Shown piece after piece: positions 28,892-36,352 of a DNA stretch of 44,075 bases. The notes beneath the pieces are model-generated. The model did not search any database and was not told where the DNA came from. It saw nothing but the letters and a program-made list of their open reading frames with translations. The stretch's first letter is position 1. Each line of letters opens with the position of its first letter. This DNA is from Bacteroidota bacterium (GTDB lineage Bacteria; Bacteroidota; Rhodothermia; Balneolales; Balneolaceae), in assembly GCA_003045995.1 (NCBI GenBank), contig PZPG01000013.1, positions 1 to 44,075 on the forward strand, given 5' to 3'. The translations under genes and the position numbers were made by a program.

Positions 28892-31780
28892 TCAGTTCAA
28901 GAATTGATCAAACGTGAGCGAAAGGTAGTAGATCGATCCAAGGTACGGACCGCCATAGTTGAGGAAGTGACGGTTGTTGGTAATGTTGGATCCACCCACT
29001 TTCACAATTGTTTTATAAGCAGGAATACGATAACTCAACTGCATATCCAATGTTGAGATATCAGGTACGGTTCCATTTGCAAAGGAACTGGTCCAATCAA
29101 ACTCCTCCTGCCAACGGTAGGTAACATTGAAGCCCAGATCGTTCCAAAGGTTTCGGTTTCCAAGTGAAACATTCACTTTGTGCTCTGGTGTGTTGAAGTC
29201 AAATATGAAACCCTGAGTGTTATCCGTAATCAGCTGGTTCCAGTTGTAGTTGGAAGAAAGCTGATATCCACCGGGTAAGCTGTAATCAAAGCCTAATACG
29301 GCACCCTGTGATTTTACCTCCTCATCGATGTTCGAATAGACCTGGAAGGTGTTACTGGCGTTACCAGAGAGAAGAGATCCTGCAACTAGAACATCCGTTG
29401 CTGTTCCCGTGAATGCGCCGGCAGCTTTTCGTACGCGGATCTGTCCCATAAAATCATTGTAGATATTGTAATAATAGGCCGCATCAATCAGGAGTCGACC
29501 GTTGGCAAGCAAACCTTTATAACCAACTTCGTAGGATTGAATCTGCTCTGGTTTCACCTCTTTAAATGTGGAATATGGTTCCAGCAAAGCGATAGCAGCA
29601 CCGAGGTTGGCAGGATCGGTTGGATTCACGAGGAATTGTGCCGTAAAGTCTTCGATGGAAGCCGTTGTATAGGAATTTTCCGTGATATTATACGGGCCTG
29701 CAACGGCTTCTAATCCACCGAGCAAGCGAGCGGTAAGAACGTCCAAATCGATGTACTGCGCCTGGGTTGTTGGATTTCGGAATCCTGTTTGATACGATGC
29801 CCGAACGTTTTGTCCTTCGGCAATACGGATCACAGAAGAAATTCGTGGATTCAACTGACCGTCAAAGTTTTCATTTTTATCATAACGAAGTGAGCCCGTC
29901 AAACGAACACGATCTTCCAGAAATGACTTCGATCCCTGAACGAATCCTCCATACTCATTGATATTTACTCCTCCATCATCTGCAAAGATGGTTCCGTTCG
30001 ACCGAAGCTGATATTGACGGTAGCTCAGTCCCATTTGAAGATCCATGAAGCTGATCAGCTCCTGAAAATTGTAAATGGCTTCGGTATGATAGAAACGGGA
30101 CTTGTCATTAAACAGCCCCCCTGCTGGAACCACTGCAGAAACAGCCTCATTAAACGCATCGTCAAATGCCTGTGTGCCAGGCTCATAACGCCCCACATCC
30201 GCCTGAGACCGTGCAAATGCATGTGCACCCGCGAAGTCATTGGAATTGCTATTGTACAGATAGGCTAAATAATTGACCCCGTACAGTCCATACCATTCGG
30301 TAGTATTTCGATACAAATCGTTCACCTTGAATCCGGCAAAATCAGCAATATAGGAGTCTCCGGAATCTTCGAAGGTTCCATAGGCTCTCCACATGAAATT
30401 ATTGGATTCCAGTTGTAGCTTGTGTTGAGCGATGTTAAAGTTTTTCAGGCTATACCGCTGTGCACCCGAATATACAGTGGTACCAAAACCGTAATTAAAG
30501 GAGTAACTCGCTTCCAGGTTATCGGTAAGCCTGTAATGGAGAGACGCATTCACCTTCATATTCTTCGCATCGTTGTCTACCAGATACTTCTCTTCATACC
30601 CGGTTCTGGTCACTGCGATGTTCGGTAGGTTTTGCAACGCATATAACTGTGCTGATTGGGTATCGCCATCAAACAGGGCACCGGCAAGACTTCCAACAAA
30701 ACCATCGCTTAGTGCAAGGAGTGCAATGTTCAGACTCCCATCGTCACCATAGGTGTGCACACCGTCATATCCAGGATTGAAAGAGAATCCATTGGGACGT
30801 GTAGCAATATTCTTATCGGAAAAATCCACTCCTCGCCAGTCATCAGCGGCCAGATAGCTGAAATTGACTTTGTACGCCATTCTCTCACCTACTGTTTGTG
30901 CATACCGAAGTGAAGTCTCAAACATTGGGCTTGGTGTACTCGGTTCGCCTAAGGTTTCATTGCCACCAACATGATTGATACCGTTTTGAACATACACACT
31001 AAGACCCGGATAACGGAATGGGCTTTTGCTGTTTACCAACAAGATCCCGTTGAAAGCGTTGGGACCATATAGCGCGGAAGAAGCCCCTGGCAGAAACTCC
31101 ATACTCTCCACATCGAGTGCGGATGGTCCGTTCAGGTTTCCAATTGGAAAGTTCAGTGCCGGTGCTTGTGTATCCATTCCGTCCGTCAACTGAACCATCC
31201 GTGTATTCCCGGTAGAATTAAATCCACGGGCGTTCACAATCTGAAAATTGATGCTGCTGGTGGTCATATCCACCCCTTTCAAGTTGGCAAGACCCATATA
31301 GTAGCTAGGCGCCGGTGTTTGATTTACAGCAATAATATCCATCCGCTCAATCGTAACCGGAGCCTCCAGGATACTCTGCTCGAATCGTGATGCAGAGACC
31401 ACCACATCAGAACCCAAAATTGTGTCCTCAGAAATCTCTATGCGAAGTCCACTCACCGATTCTGTAATCTCAACCTCCTGTGTCATGTATCCAATAATAC
31501 TAACGACCAGAGTAAGTGGCGGAACCTCTCGGGTCCGAAGGGAAAAGGTGCCATCCACGCCAGTTGCAACACCCGTTACGGTACCCTTGATATACACATT
31601 CACCCCTGCCATCGTAGTTCCGTCACTGGCATCGACCACCATTCCGGAGATCGTGGTGAAATCCCCATTCTGTGCCTGCACGGATGCTTGCAGGCCATTC
31701 ATACTAAATAGAACCACTAGTGTAAGTAGTCCGTAAAAAAACCGCAGCGACTTCTTCATGGGATTTTTTTGATTATTCAT
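28892..31780 (-). CDS. TonB-dependent outer-membrane receptor
   Basis: I start at the ATG at 31780 (962 residues); upstream codons overlap the SGNH gene. Signal peptide: LRFFYGLLTLVVLFSMNG, cleavage near VQAQ-NGD. Next come a carboxypeptidase-regulatory-like domain (about 40-125, ISGMVVDASDGTTMAGVNVYI), a plug domain (about 130-260, with VVVSASRFEQ and MEFLPGASSALYG) and a 22-strand barrel. The last residue is Asn rather than Phe (TFDQFLN). It imports a ligand across the outer membrane using TonB energy. No SusD partner is present. The upstream gene, 56 nt away, encodes an SGNH lipoprotein, which suggests an ester or lipid-like substrate; that is inference. Confidence 0.93.
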   Translation of the reverse strand: MNNQKNPMKKSLRFFYGLLTLVVLFSMNGLQASVQAQNGDFTTISGMVVDASDGTTMAGVNVYIKGTVTGVATGVDGTFSLRTREVPPLTLVVSIIGYMTQEVEITESVSGLRIEISEDTILGSDVVVSASRFEQSILEAPVTIERMDIIAVNQTPAPSYYMGLANLKGVDMTTSSINFQIVNARGFNSTGNTRMVQLTDGMDTQAPALNFPIGNLNGPSALDVESMEFLPGASSALYGPNAFNGILLVNSKSPFRYPGLSVYVQNGINHVGGNETLGEPSTPSPMFETSLRYAQTVGERMAYKVNFSYLAADDWRGVDFSDKNIATRPNGFSFNPGYDGVHTYGDDGSLNIALLALSDGFVGSLAGALFDGDTQSAQLYALQNLPNIAVTRTGYEEKYLVDNDAKNMKVNASLHYRLTDNLEASYSFNYGFGTTVYSGAQRYSLKNFNIAQHKLQLESNNFMWRAYGTFEDSGDSYIADFAGFKVNDLYRNTTEWYGLYGVNYLAYLYNSNSNDFAGAHAFARSQADVGRYEPGTQAFDDAFNEAVSAVVPAGGLFNDKSRFYHTEAIYNFQELISFMDLQMGLSYRQYQLRSNGTIFADDGGVNINEYGGFVQGSKSFLEDRVRLTGSLRYDKNENFDGQLNPRISSVIRIAEGQNVRASYQTGFRNPTTQAQYIDLDVLTARLLGGLEAVAGPYNITENSYTTASIEDFTAQFLVNPTDPANLGAAIALLEPYSTFKEVKPEQIQSYEVGYKGLLANGRLLIDAAYYYNIYNDFMGQIRVRKAAGAFTGTATDVLVAGSLLSGNASNTFQVYSNIDEEVKSQGAVLGFDYSLPGGYQLSSNYNWNQLITDNTQGFIFDFNTPEHKVNVSLGNRNLWNDLGFNVTYRWQEEFDWTSSFANGTVPDISTLDMQLSYRIPAYKTIVKVGGSNITNNRHFLNYGGPYLGSIYYLSLTFDQFLN

Positions 31781-31836
31781 ACGTTCGTTAATTAGAGGTT
31801 TGGTAGTTAGATCAAATTTAAAATCTGTTGGCAATA

Positions 31837-33456
31837 TTACAGTCCTGCTACGCGACTGGCACAATCGCTGGCCGCACCTTGGCCTGTACACAAGGCTACC
31901 GTTGGCAGGGAAAGGACATTTACACGAGGGAGAGTCGCGGAGAAGGAGGATTCAATCAGGTCCAGCATCTCATTTGCCACAATGGCCGCTCCTCTTGGGT
32001 TAGGATGAATTCCATCGGTAGAAAAGAGTCCAAAGGGTGAAAAATCTGCATTCAGAAACTGTCCGCCAAACTCGATGCCAGGAGCAGAACCATCAATTCC
32101 GAAAAGGTCTGCAAACGTCCCATTTGGATCATTTGTGTTGTAGAATGCAATTCTTGAGGAGTAATCTCCTGCCACATCTGCAATAATAGCATTCAGTTCA
32201 CCCCGTCGCTGTTCGATACGCTGAATGTCTGCGGCTGCAAGGGCAAATTGTGCAGGCAACGGCAGAGCAACTCCAAGCACGGAGGTCGGATTGTTTGGAT
32301 CTGCCAGTGTTCCAATCACACCACCAGCAGGAAGTGTAATAATTTCACCCTGCTTGATGGGCCGAGCCTGAACATAGGGTTGCAACGCCGCACGTTGCTC
32401 AGCAGTTATGGCTCCAAACGTAGCCAAAACATCGAATTTACTACTTAGGTCTTCCAGATTCAGATCCTGAATCAGCACAGGATTAGCCCCTGCTGTATAC
32501 TGAATTTTTCGCTCCTCCACGTCAGCCGCTGTTAACTGCCCTATGCCCTGCAAACCCGCAAGAGCTGCATTAAACCCAGAGAAGTTCGTGTTCAACAGGG
32601 AAACGAGTCCCATATCTGCATCACTTTCCGGATCAAAAACGACCGGATTGTACGGAACTGCCTGAAAATAAGGTGCATAGAGAATCGGTGGAATATCAAC
32701 AACAATTCCTTCTGCATCCGTCTGCCCCATCAGCTGCCCAACCACAATTTCGAAACGTGCCCGGAATGCTGCCGGATCTGTGAAGATAGCTTCGTTTGTA
32801 GCTCCACTGGTAGCATATCCAAGGACATCATTATTTCCAATCCACAACGTAAAGAAAGATGGATTTCTAGATAATACATCCCCCAAGATGGTGGACGTTC
32901 CAGGGCTGGATGCAAACCGGGCGTAATACGGATTAAACGCTGCCGCACCCGGAATTCCTGTCTCGGGCGTTAACAACTGCCCTACCTGAATTCCTGGAAC
33001 ACCAAAATTATGAAGCGCTGTTTTGTCGCCTGCATACGCAGTAATTGGATCACCCAAAAGTGTGGGAGACGGCCCGGGAATATCTGCATCCAGCTTATAC
33101 TTTCCTAGGGTGCATCCCGACCCTGGATTGCTGCATCCATAGTCCGAATTAACACTAGGCTGATTAAAAACTGCCTGGCCTCCTGCTGCCCGAAGCTGGC
33201 CTGCAAGCAGAGCAGGGATCGATTTTTGCTGGCCGAGATTATACAATGCCCCGTCCACAAATCCTGCAGTCAAAGAGTTGCCAATCGCCACATAATTTGA
33301 AAAATCTGCCGAACCTGGTGAATATTCAATGGGATTATTTGTATCGACAGGTGGTTCGGTAGTACCCAGCGGATCGGAATTACAGGAGCTCAGGAAAGCA
33401 AGCAAAGCAATCCCAATAATACTTTTCACGATGTTGGAGTGAAGGTTTTTTCGCAT
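31837..33456 (-). CDS. SGNH/GDSL-family hydrolase lipoprotein
   Basis: A 539-residue protein with a lipobox (LAFLSSC, lipidated Cys25). SGNH blocks are present: GNSLTAG (Ser61, nucleophile), GVPG (about 152-155), GNND (207-210) and DGIHPN (Asp481, His484). The distance between blocks I and V is long, typical of the 'G-D-S-L family lipolytic protein' of Bacteroidota-type bacteria. It probably cleaves esters at the cell surface or in the periplasm. It is the first gene of the pair with the TonB receptor. Two Cys (near 523 and 532) close to the C-terminus could form a disulfide. Confidence 0.9.
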   Translation of the reverse strand: MRKNLHSNIVKSIIGIALLAFLSSCNSDPLGTTEPPVDTNNPIEYSPGSADFSNYVAIGNSLTAGFVDGALYNLGQQKSIPALLAGQLRAAGGQAVFNQPSVNSDYGCSNPGSGCTLGKYKLDADIPGPSPTLLGDPITAYAGDKTALHNFGVPGIQVGQLLTPETGIPGAAAFNPYYARFASSPGTSTILGDVLSRNPSFFTLWIGNNDVLGYATSGATNEAIFTDPAAFRARFEIVVGQLMGQTDAEGIVVDIPPILYAPYFQAVPYNPVVFDPESDADMGLVSLLNTNFSGFNAALAGLQGIGQLTAADVEERKIQYTAGANPVLIQDLNLEDLSSKFDVLATFGAITAEQRAALQPYVQARPIKQGEIITLPAGGVIGTLADPNNPTSVLGVALPLPAQFALAAADIQRIEQRRGELNAIIADVAGDYSSRIAFYNTNDPNGTFADLFGIDGSAPGIEFGGQFLNADFSPFGLFSTDGIHPNPRGAAIVANEMLDLIESSFSATLPRVNVLSLPTVALCTGQGAASDCASRVAGL

Positions 33457-33837
33457 AGCAGTCTTAATCGGTTAGGTTTGTTGACGTGAGATTTAATTCA
33501 AAGATGCAGATAATGAAGTAATATTGCTGATCCATGACTCGTTCATATTGCACTACTGCAGTAGGCCACATTAATCCTCGCTTGTACCTCGATGATACCG
33601 TCAAGAAGATGATTTTGTAAGTAACTCAAGCAGCAGGGTCAATTAGATGTGATCGCTTAGCTCTCGTAGCTCGAATGCAAACGAATCAACACCCAAAGCT
33701 ATGGTAGCGTTTCCATGATCAATTTTACTTAAATAAAAGATGATTTCAAAATGTCGAAGAAGATAGGAAATTTTTTCGTTTCTTAATCTGGAAACCGTAA
33801 TGATCGGCAACCTTCTGCCAAAATCAGATTCATAGTT
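33457..33837. other. 381-nt divergent intergenic region
   Basis: This lies between the divergent SGNH and SIMPL genes and must hold both promoters, but I cannot place either with confidence. It contains TGCAGTAGGCCACAT (33557-33571), which recurs exactly at 36241-36255. A 67-codon minus-strand frame (33643-33846) overlaps the SIMPL start and shows no family features; I do not call it a gene. Confidence 0.5.
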
Positions 33838-34641
33838 ATGATCCAACCTGTCATCTCCCTCGGAATCTCCTCAAAATTTCGCAAAATACTCATCAACCTG
33901 CGTAATTTCAGCTTCTCCCCCATATTTAGGACTCTCACAGTCATACTCATCATAACTTCATTTTCGCATTTTGCAGTTGCCCAGTCAAACCGACCAGACT
34001 CGGCCCAAAAAACAGTTCAAATTACTGCATCAGCTGTGGAAAATGTACCAGCCAATCAGATCAACATGATGATAACCCTTCGCCACGAACATGAAGATGT
34101 TGCTGAGGCCTATGCAATCCATTCTAGATCGGAACAATTCCTGGCTGAAAAAATCCAATCTCTCGGACTTAAAAGCGATCAGATCCGCTATCAGCCTGTA
34201 CGCATTCATCCTATCACACAGAGGGATGGTTCAGAGATGGTACGAACCGATCAGACTGTTACACTTACCTTGAACGATTTTGAACTGTATATCTCCCTGC
34301 AACAGCTACTCATTGAGCATGGTTTCCGTACCTTTTCGGCCTCATTTTCTTCCGATCGGGTTGATGCGGCCGCAATATCAGCCCTTGAAAAAGCAGTAGG
34401 GCGTGCGAGAGAACTGGGTGAGGTGATCGCGAAAAGTGCCGGTATGGAACTCGGAGATATACAATCGATTGAGTATGGTAAAATACCCGCTTCGCCGTAT
34501 GAACGAACCCCTTCTGCAGCAATGGCGATGGATATGTCAGGCGGTTTGATCAGCGAATTTGAACAGACGATACCCGTACATCAAACCGTCACCATTATCT
34601 ACTATCTATCTGCATCCACCAGAACAAATAACGAACGCTAA
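33838..34641 (+). CDS. SIMPL domain (DUF541) periplasmic protein
   Basis: A 267-residue protein with a long n-region and hydrophobic segment (TLTVILIITSFSHFAVAQ), cleavage near AVAQ-SN. The SIMPL domain spans about 58-258, with the alternating sheet/helix pattern, the RDGSEMVRTDQTVTLTL core and AVGRARELGEVIAKSAGMEL. Family members are periplasmic or outer-membrane-associated; oxidative-stress and signalling roles have been proposed but no general biochemical activity is known. It converges with the tesA-like gene, with a 17-nt gap and a tandem repeat over both stop codons. Confidence 0.85.
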   Translation: MIQPVISLGISSKFRKILINLRNFSFSPIFRTLTVILIITSFSHFAVAQSNRPDSAQKTVQITASAVENVPANQINMMITLRHEHEDVAEAYAIHSRSEQFLAEKIQSLGLKSDQIRYQPVRIHPITQRDGSEMVRTDQTVTLTLNDFELYISLQQLLIEHGFRTFSASFSSDRVDAAAISALEKAVGRARELGEVIAKSAGMELGDIQSIEYGKIPASPYERTPSAAMAMDMSGGLISEFEQTIPVHQTVTIIYYLSASTRTNNER

Positions 34642-34676
34642 CGCTCAGACTTTCTACGCTAACGCACAGACATTCT
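34635..34676. repeat. Tandem 21-nt repeat spanning two convergent stop codons
   Basis: Copies at 34635-34655 and 34656-34676 match at 19 of 21 bases. The first contains the TAA of the SIMPL gene (34639-34641), and the second contains the stop of the tesA-like gene on the other strand (34659-34661). Confidence 0.9.
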
Positions 34677-35423
34677 ATCGATAATCGGAGAGATATAGGG
34701 CCAAAGTTGCTTCGCAATTATCCGATGCCCCTCCTCCGTGGGATGGATACCGTCTGGCAAATTAAGTGAGGGGTCGCCGGCTACTCCTTCCAGAATAAAC
34801 GGCATAAACGGGAGGTCATTTTTTTCTGCCAACTCTCGATAAAGACTTCGGAACTGTTTTGTGTATTCTTGTCCCATGTTGGGTGGGGCCTCCATACCTG
34901 TGAGCAAAATCTCCGTACCGGGACTCGTACTCCGCACCTTATCTATGATGCCTTGCAAATTACGCTTCGTCTCCTCCGGGTCGATCCCTCTGAGCCCGTC
35001 ATTACCGCCTAATTCGAGAACAAACAGATCGACCGGCTGCCGTAAAATCCAATCGACGCGTCGAAGCCCTCCTGCGCTTGTTTCACCACTGAGACCGGCA
35101 TTCACCACAGTGTAATTCCCTGGCAATGAGTCCAGTTTCGCTTCGATGACTGCCGGGAAAGCTGCATCTGTGCCGATTTCGTATCCCGCTGTAATACTAT
35201 CACCAAAAAATAAAATGCGGATCGGTTCTTCGTGGCCTTGTGCGTGTGGTCGTGTCTGCGTTTGTGACTTTGCCTGCGTTTGTGCCTGAGACTGAGTTTG
35301 TGCCTGAGACTGAGTTTGTGCCTGAGACTGAAAGGAGATGAATGATAGCAACACTATCAGCGTGTTAATGAGTATACCCTTGCGTTTTGTTTGATCTGTC
35401 ATCGTATGATTTATAGACTTCAA
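34659..35423 (-). CDS. tesA: Secreted SGNH hydrolase, TesA/arylesterase type
   Basis: A 254-residue protein with a signal sequence (INTLIVLLSFISF, cleavage near FQSQAQ) and the TesA-type SGNH blocks: GDSITAG (Ser76), NAGLSG (Gly110), GGND (139-142) and DGIHP (Asp224, His227). In E. coli TesA is a periplasmic acyl-CoA thioesterase I/protease I/lysophospholipase L1; the substrate here is not known. Residues 33-56 are four 6-residue units (SQAQTQ) directly at the cleavage site. An ATG at residue 8 (35402) is an alternative start. It is divergent from the ABC transporter pair, as in E. coli. Confidence 0.9.
   Translation of the reverse strand: MKSINHTMTDQTKRKGILINTLIVLLSFISFQSQAQTQSQAQTQSQAQTQAKSQTQTRPHAQGHEEPIRILFFGDSITAGYEIGTDAAFPAVIEAKLDSLPGNYTVVNAGLSGETSAGGLRRVDWILRQPVDLFVLELGGNDGLRGIDPEETKRNLQGIIDKVRSTSPGTEILLTGMEAPPNMGQEYTKQFRSLYRELAEKNDLPFMPFILEGVAGDPSLNLPDGIHPTEEGHRIIAKQLWPYISPIIDRMSVR
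35256..35327 (-). repeat. In-frame 18-nt minisatellite in the tesA-like gene
   Basis: Three SQAQTQ units and one diverged unit AKSQTQ occupy residues 33-56, immediately after the signal peptide. Confidence 0.9.
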
Positions 35424-35512
35424 GTTTTATCTGCATTTGCAATGCCAATGGAACGAACAAATTAGCGGAAAAATATGTTCATACAAGCTGAATCATTCTG
35501 AACCTCCTACAC

Positions 35513-35557
35513 AAAGCACACCCATTCAATGCACACCTATCCAAAGCACAAATCCTC
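35513..35557 (+). repeat. 15-nt tandem repeat across the ABC ATPase start codon
   Basis: Three units (AAAGCACACCCATTC, AATGCACACCTATCC, AAAGCACAAATCCTC) stand head to tail. The ATG at 35529 lies in the second unit, where a T replaces an A. Read in the gene's frame, the units would encode KHTHS, MHTYP and KHKSS. Confidence 0.75.
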
Positions 35558-36248
35558 TGTCATTCTTAATGTCGACCATGTAAGTAAAACGTTTCAAAGC
35601 GGATCTTCCGAACTCACCGTACTTCGCGACGTTCAATTCGAGTTGATGAGAGGCGAAACGTGTGCCATTGTGGGCCCGTCCGGAAGCGGAAAAACCACTC
35701 TGCTTGGGCTTTGTGCAGGATTGGACACACCCTCCTCAGGCAGTGTTTCTCTGAATGGACGGGAAATTTCAGCAATGACGGAGCAAGATTTATCCGAAGT
35801 TCGACGCCGGGAAATCGGGTTTGTTTTTCAAGCTTTTCAATTAATTCAGACACTCACAGCTGCCGAAAACGTGATGGTTCCACTAGAATTGGCAGGAGCC
35901 TCCTACAATCGCAGTCGCGAAAAGGCGCTGGAACTCCTCGGAGAGGTGGGGCTTGCAAACCGAACGGAACACTATCCTACACAACTTTCTGGCGGTGAAC
36001 AGCAACGTGTTGGATTGGCACGAGCTTTCATCCATGAACCGGAGATTTTGTTTGCCGATGAACCTACAGGAAACCTGGATGGAGAAACCGGACACCAGAT
36101 CGAACATCTCCTCTTCGAATTGAACCAAAAAAAGGGTACGACCCTGGTCATCGTCACACACGATCGGGAACTGGCAGAAAAATGTGACCGTGTGATCTCC
36201 TTGAAGGATGGTCAGATCATCAGCGATGCAGTGGTCCAAATGCAGTAG
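35529..36248 (+). CDS. ybbA: ABC transporter ATP-binding protein, YbbA/LolD-like
   Basis: A 239-residue ATPase: Walker A GPSGSGKTT (49-57), Q-loop Gln101 (FVFQAFQ), signature LSGGEQQR (153-160), Walker B ILFADEPTGNLD (173-184) and His211 (VTHDRE). This is the MacB/LolD/YbbA subfamily, which pairs with FtsX-type permeases and does mechanical work rather than classic import. The context (divergent tesA, downstream permease) supports YbbA over LolD. The start codon lies inside a 15-nt tandem repeat, and the stop codon lies in a 14-nt tandem repeat. Confidence 0.9.
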   Translation: MHTYPKHKSSVILNVDHVSKTFQSGSSELTVLRDVQFELMRGETCAIVGPSGSGKTTLLGLCAGLDTPSSGSVSLNGREISAMTEQDLSEVRRREIGFVFQAFQLIQTLTAAENVMVPLELAGASYNRSREKALELLGEVGLANRTEHYPTQLSGGEQQRVGLARAFIHEPEILFADEPTGNLDGETGHQIEHLLFELNQKKGTTLVIVTHDRELAEKCDRVISLKDGQIISDAVVQMQ

Positions 36249-36342
36249 GCCACATGAAGTAGGCCAAATACAGTAGGCCAATAAAGGACGACGCAAGTTA
36301 AATACACGAAGCAACACACAAGTACACGAAGCAACACACAAG
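36243..36342 (+). repeat. Two tandem arrays filling the ybbA-ybbP gap
   Basis: Three 14-nt units with core AGTAGGCCA run from 36243 to 36284, the first including the ybbA stop (36246-36248). Two identical 20-nt units (TACACGAAGCAACACACAAG) run from 36303 to 36342 and end 10 nt before the ybbP ATG at 36353. Unit number sets the gene spacing and the sequence in front of the ribosome start. Confidence 0.92.
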
Positions 36343-36352
36343 AGAACTGTTC

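Noticed and set aside
31781-31891. 37-codon N-terminal extension of the TonB receptor
   Set aside because: It overlaps the end of the SGNH gene and would put a signal peptide 50 residues into the protein; the ATG at 31780 is better.
33643-33846. 67-codon minus-strand frame in the SGNH-SIMPL gap
   Set aside because: No recognisable family, no signal, and it overlaps the SIMPL start; more likely chance in an AT-rich gap.
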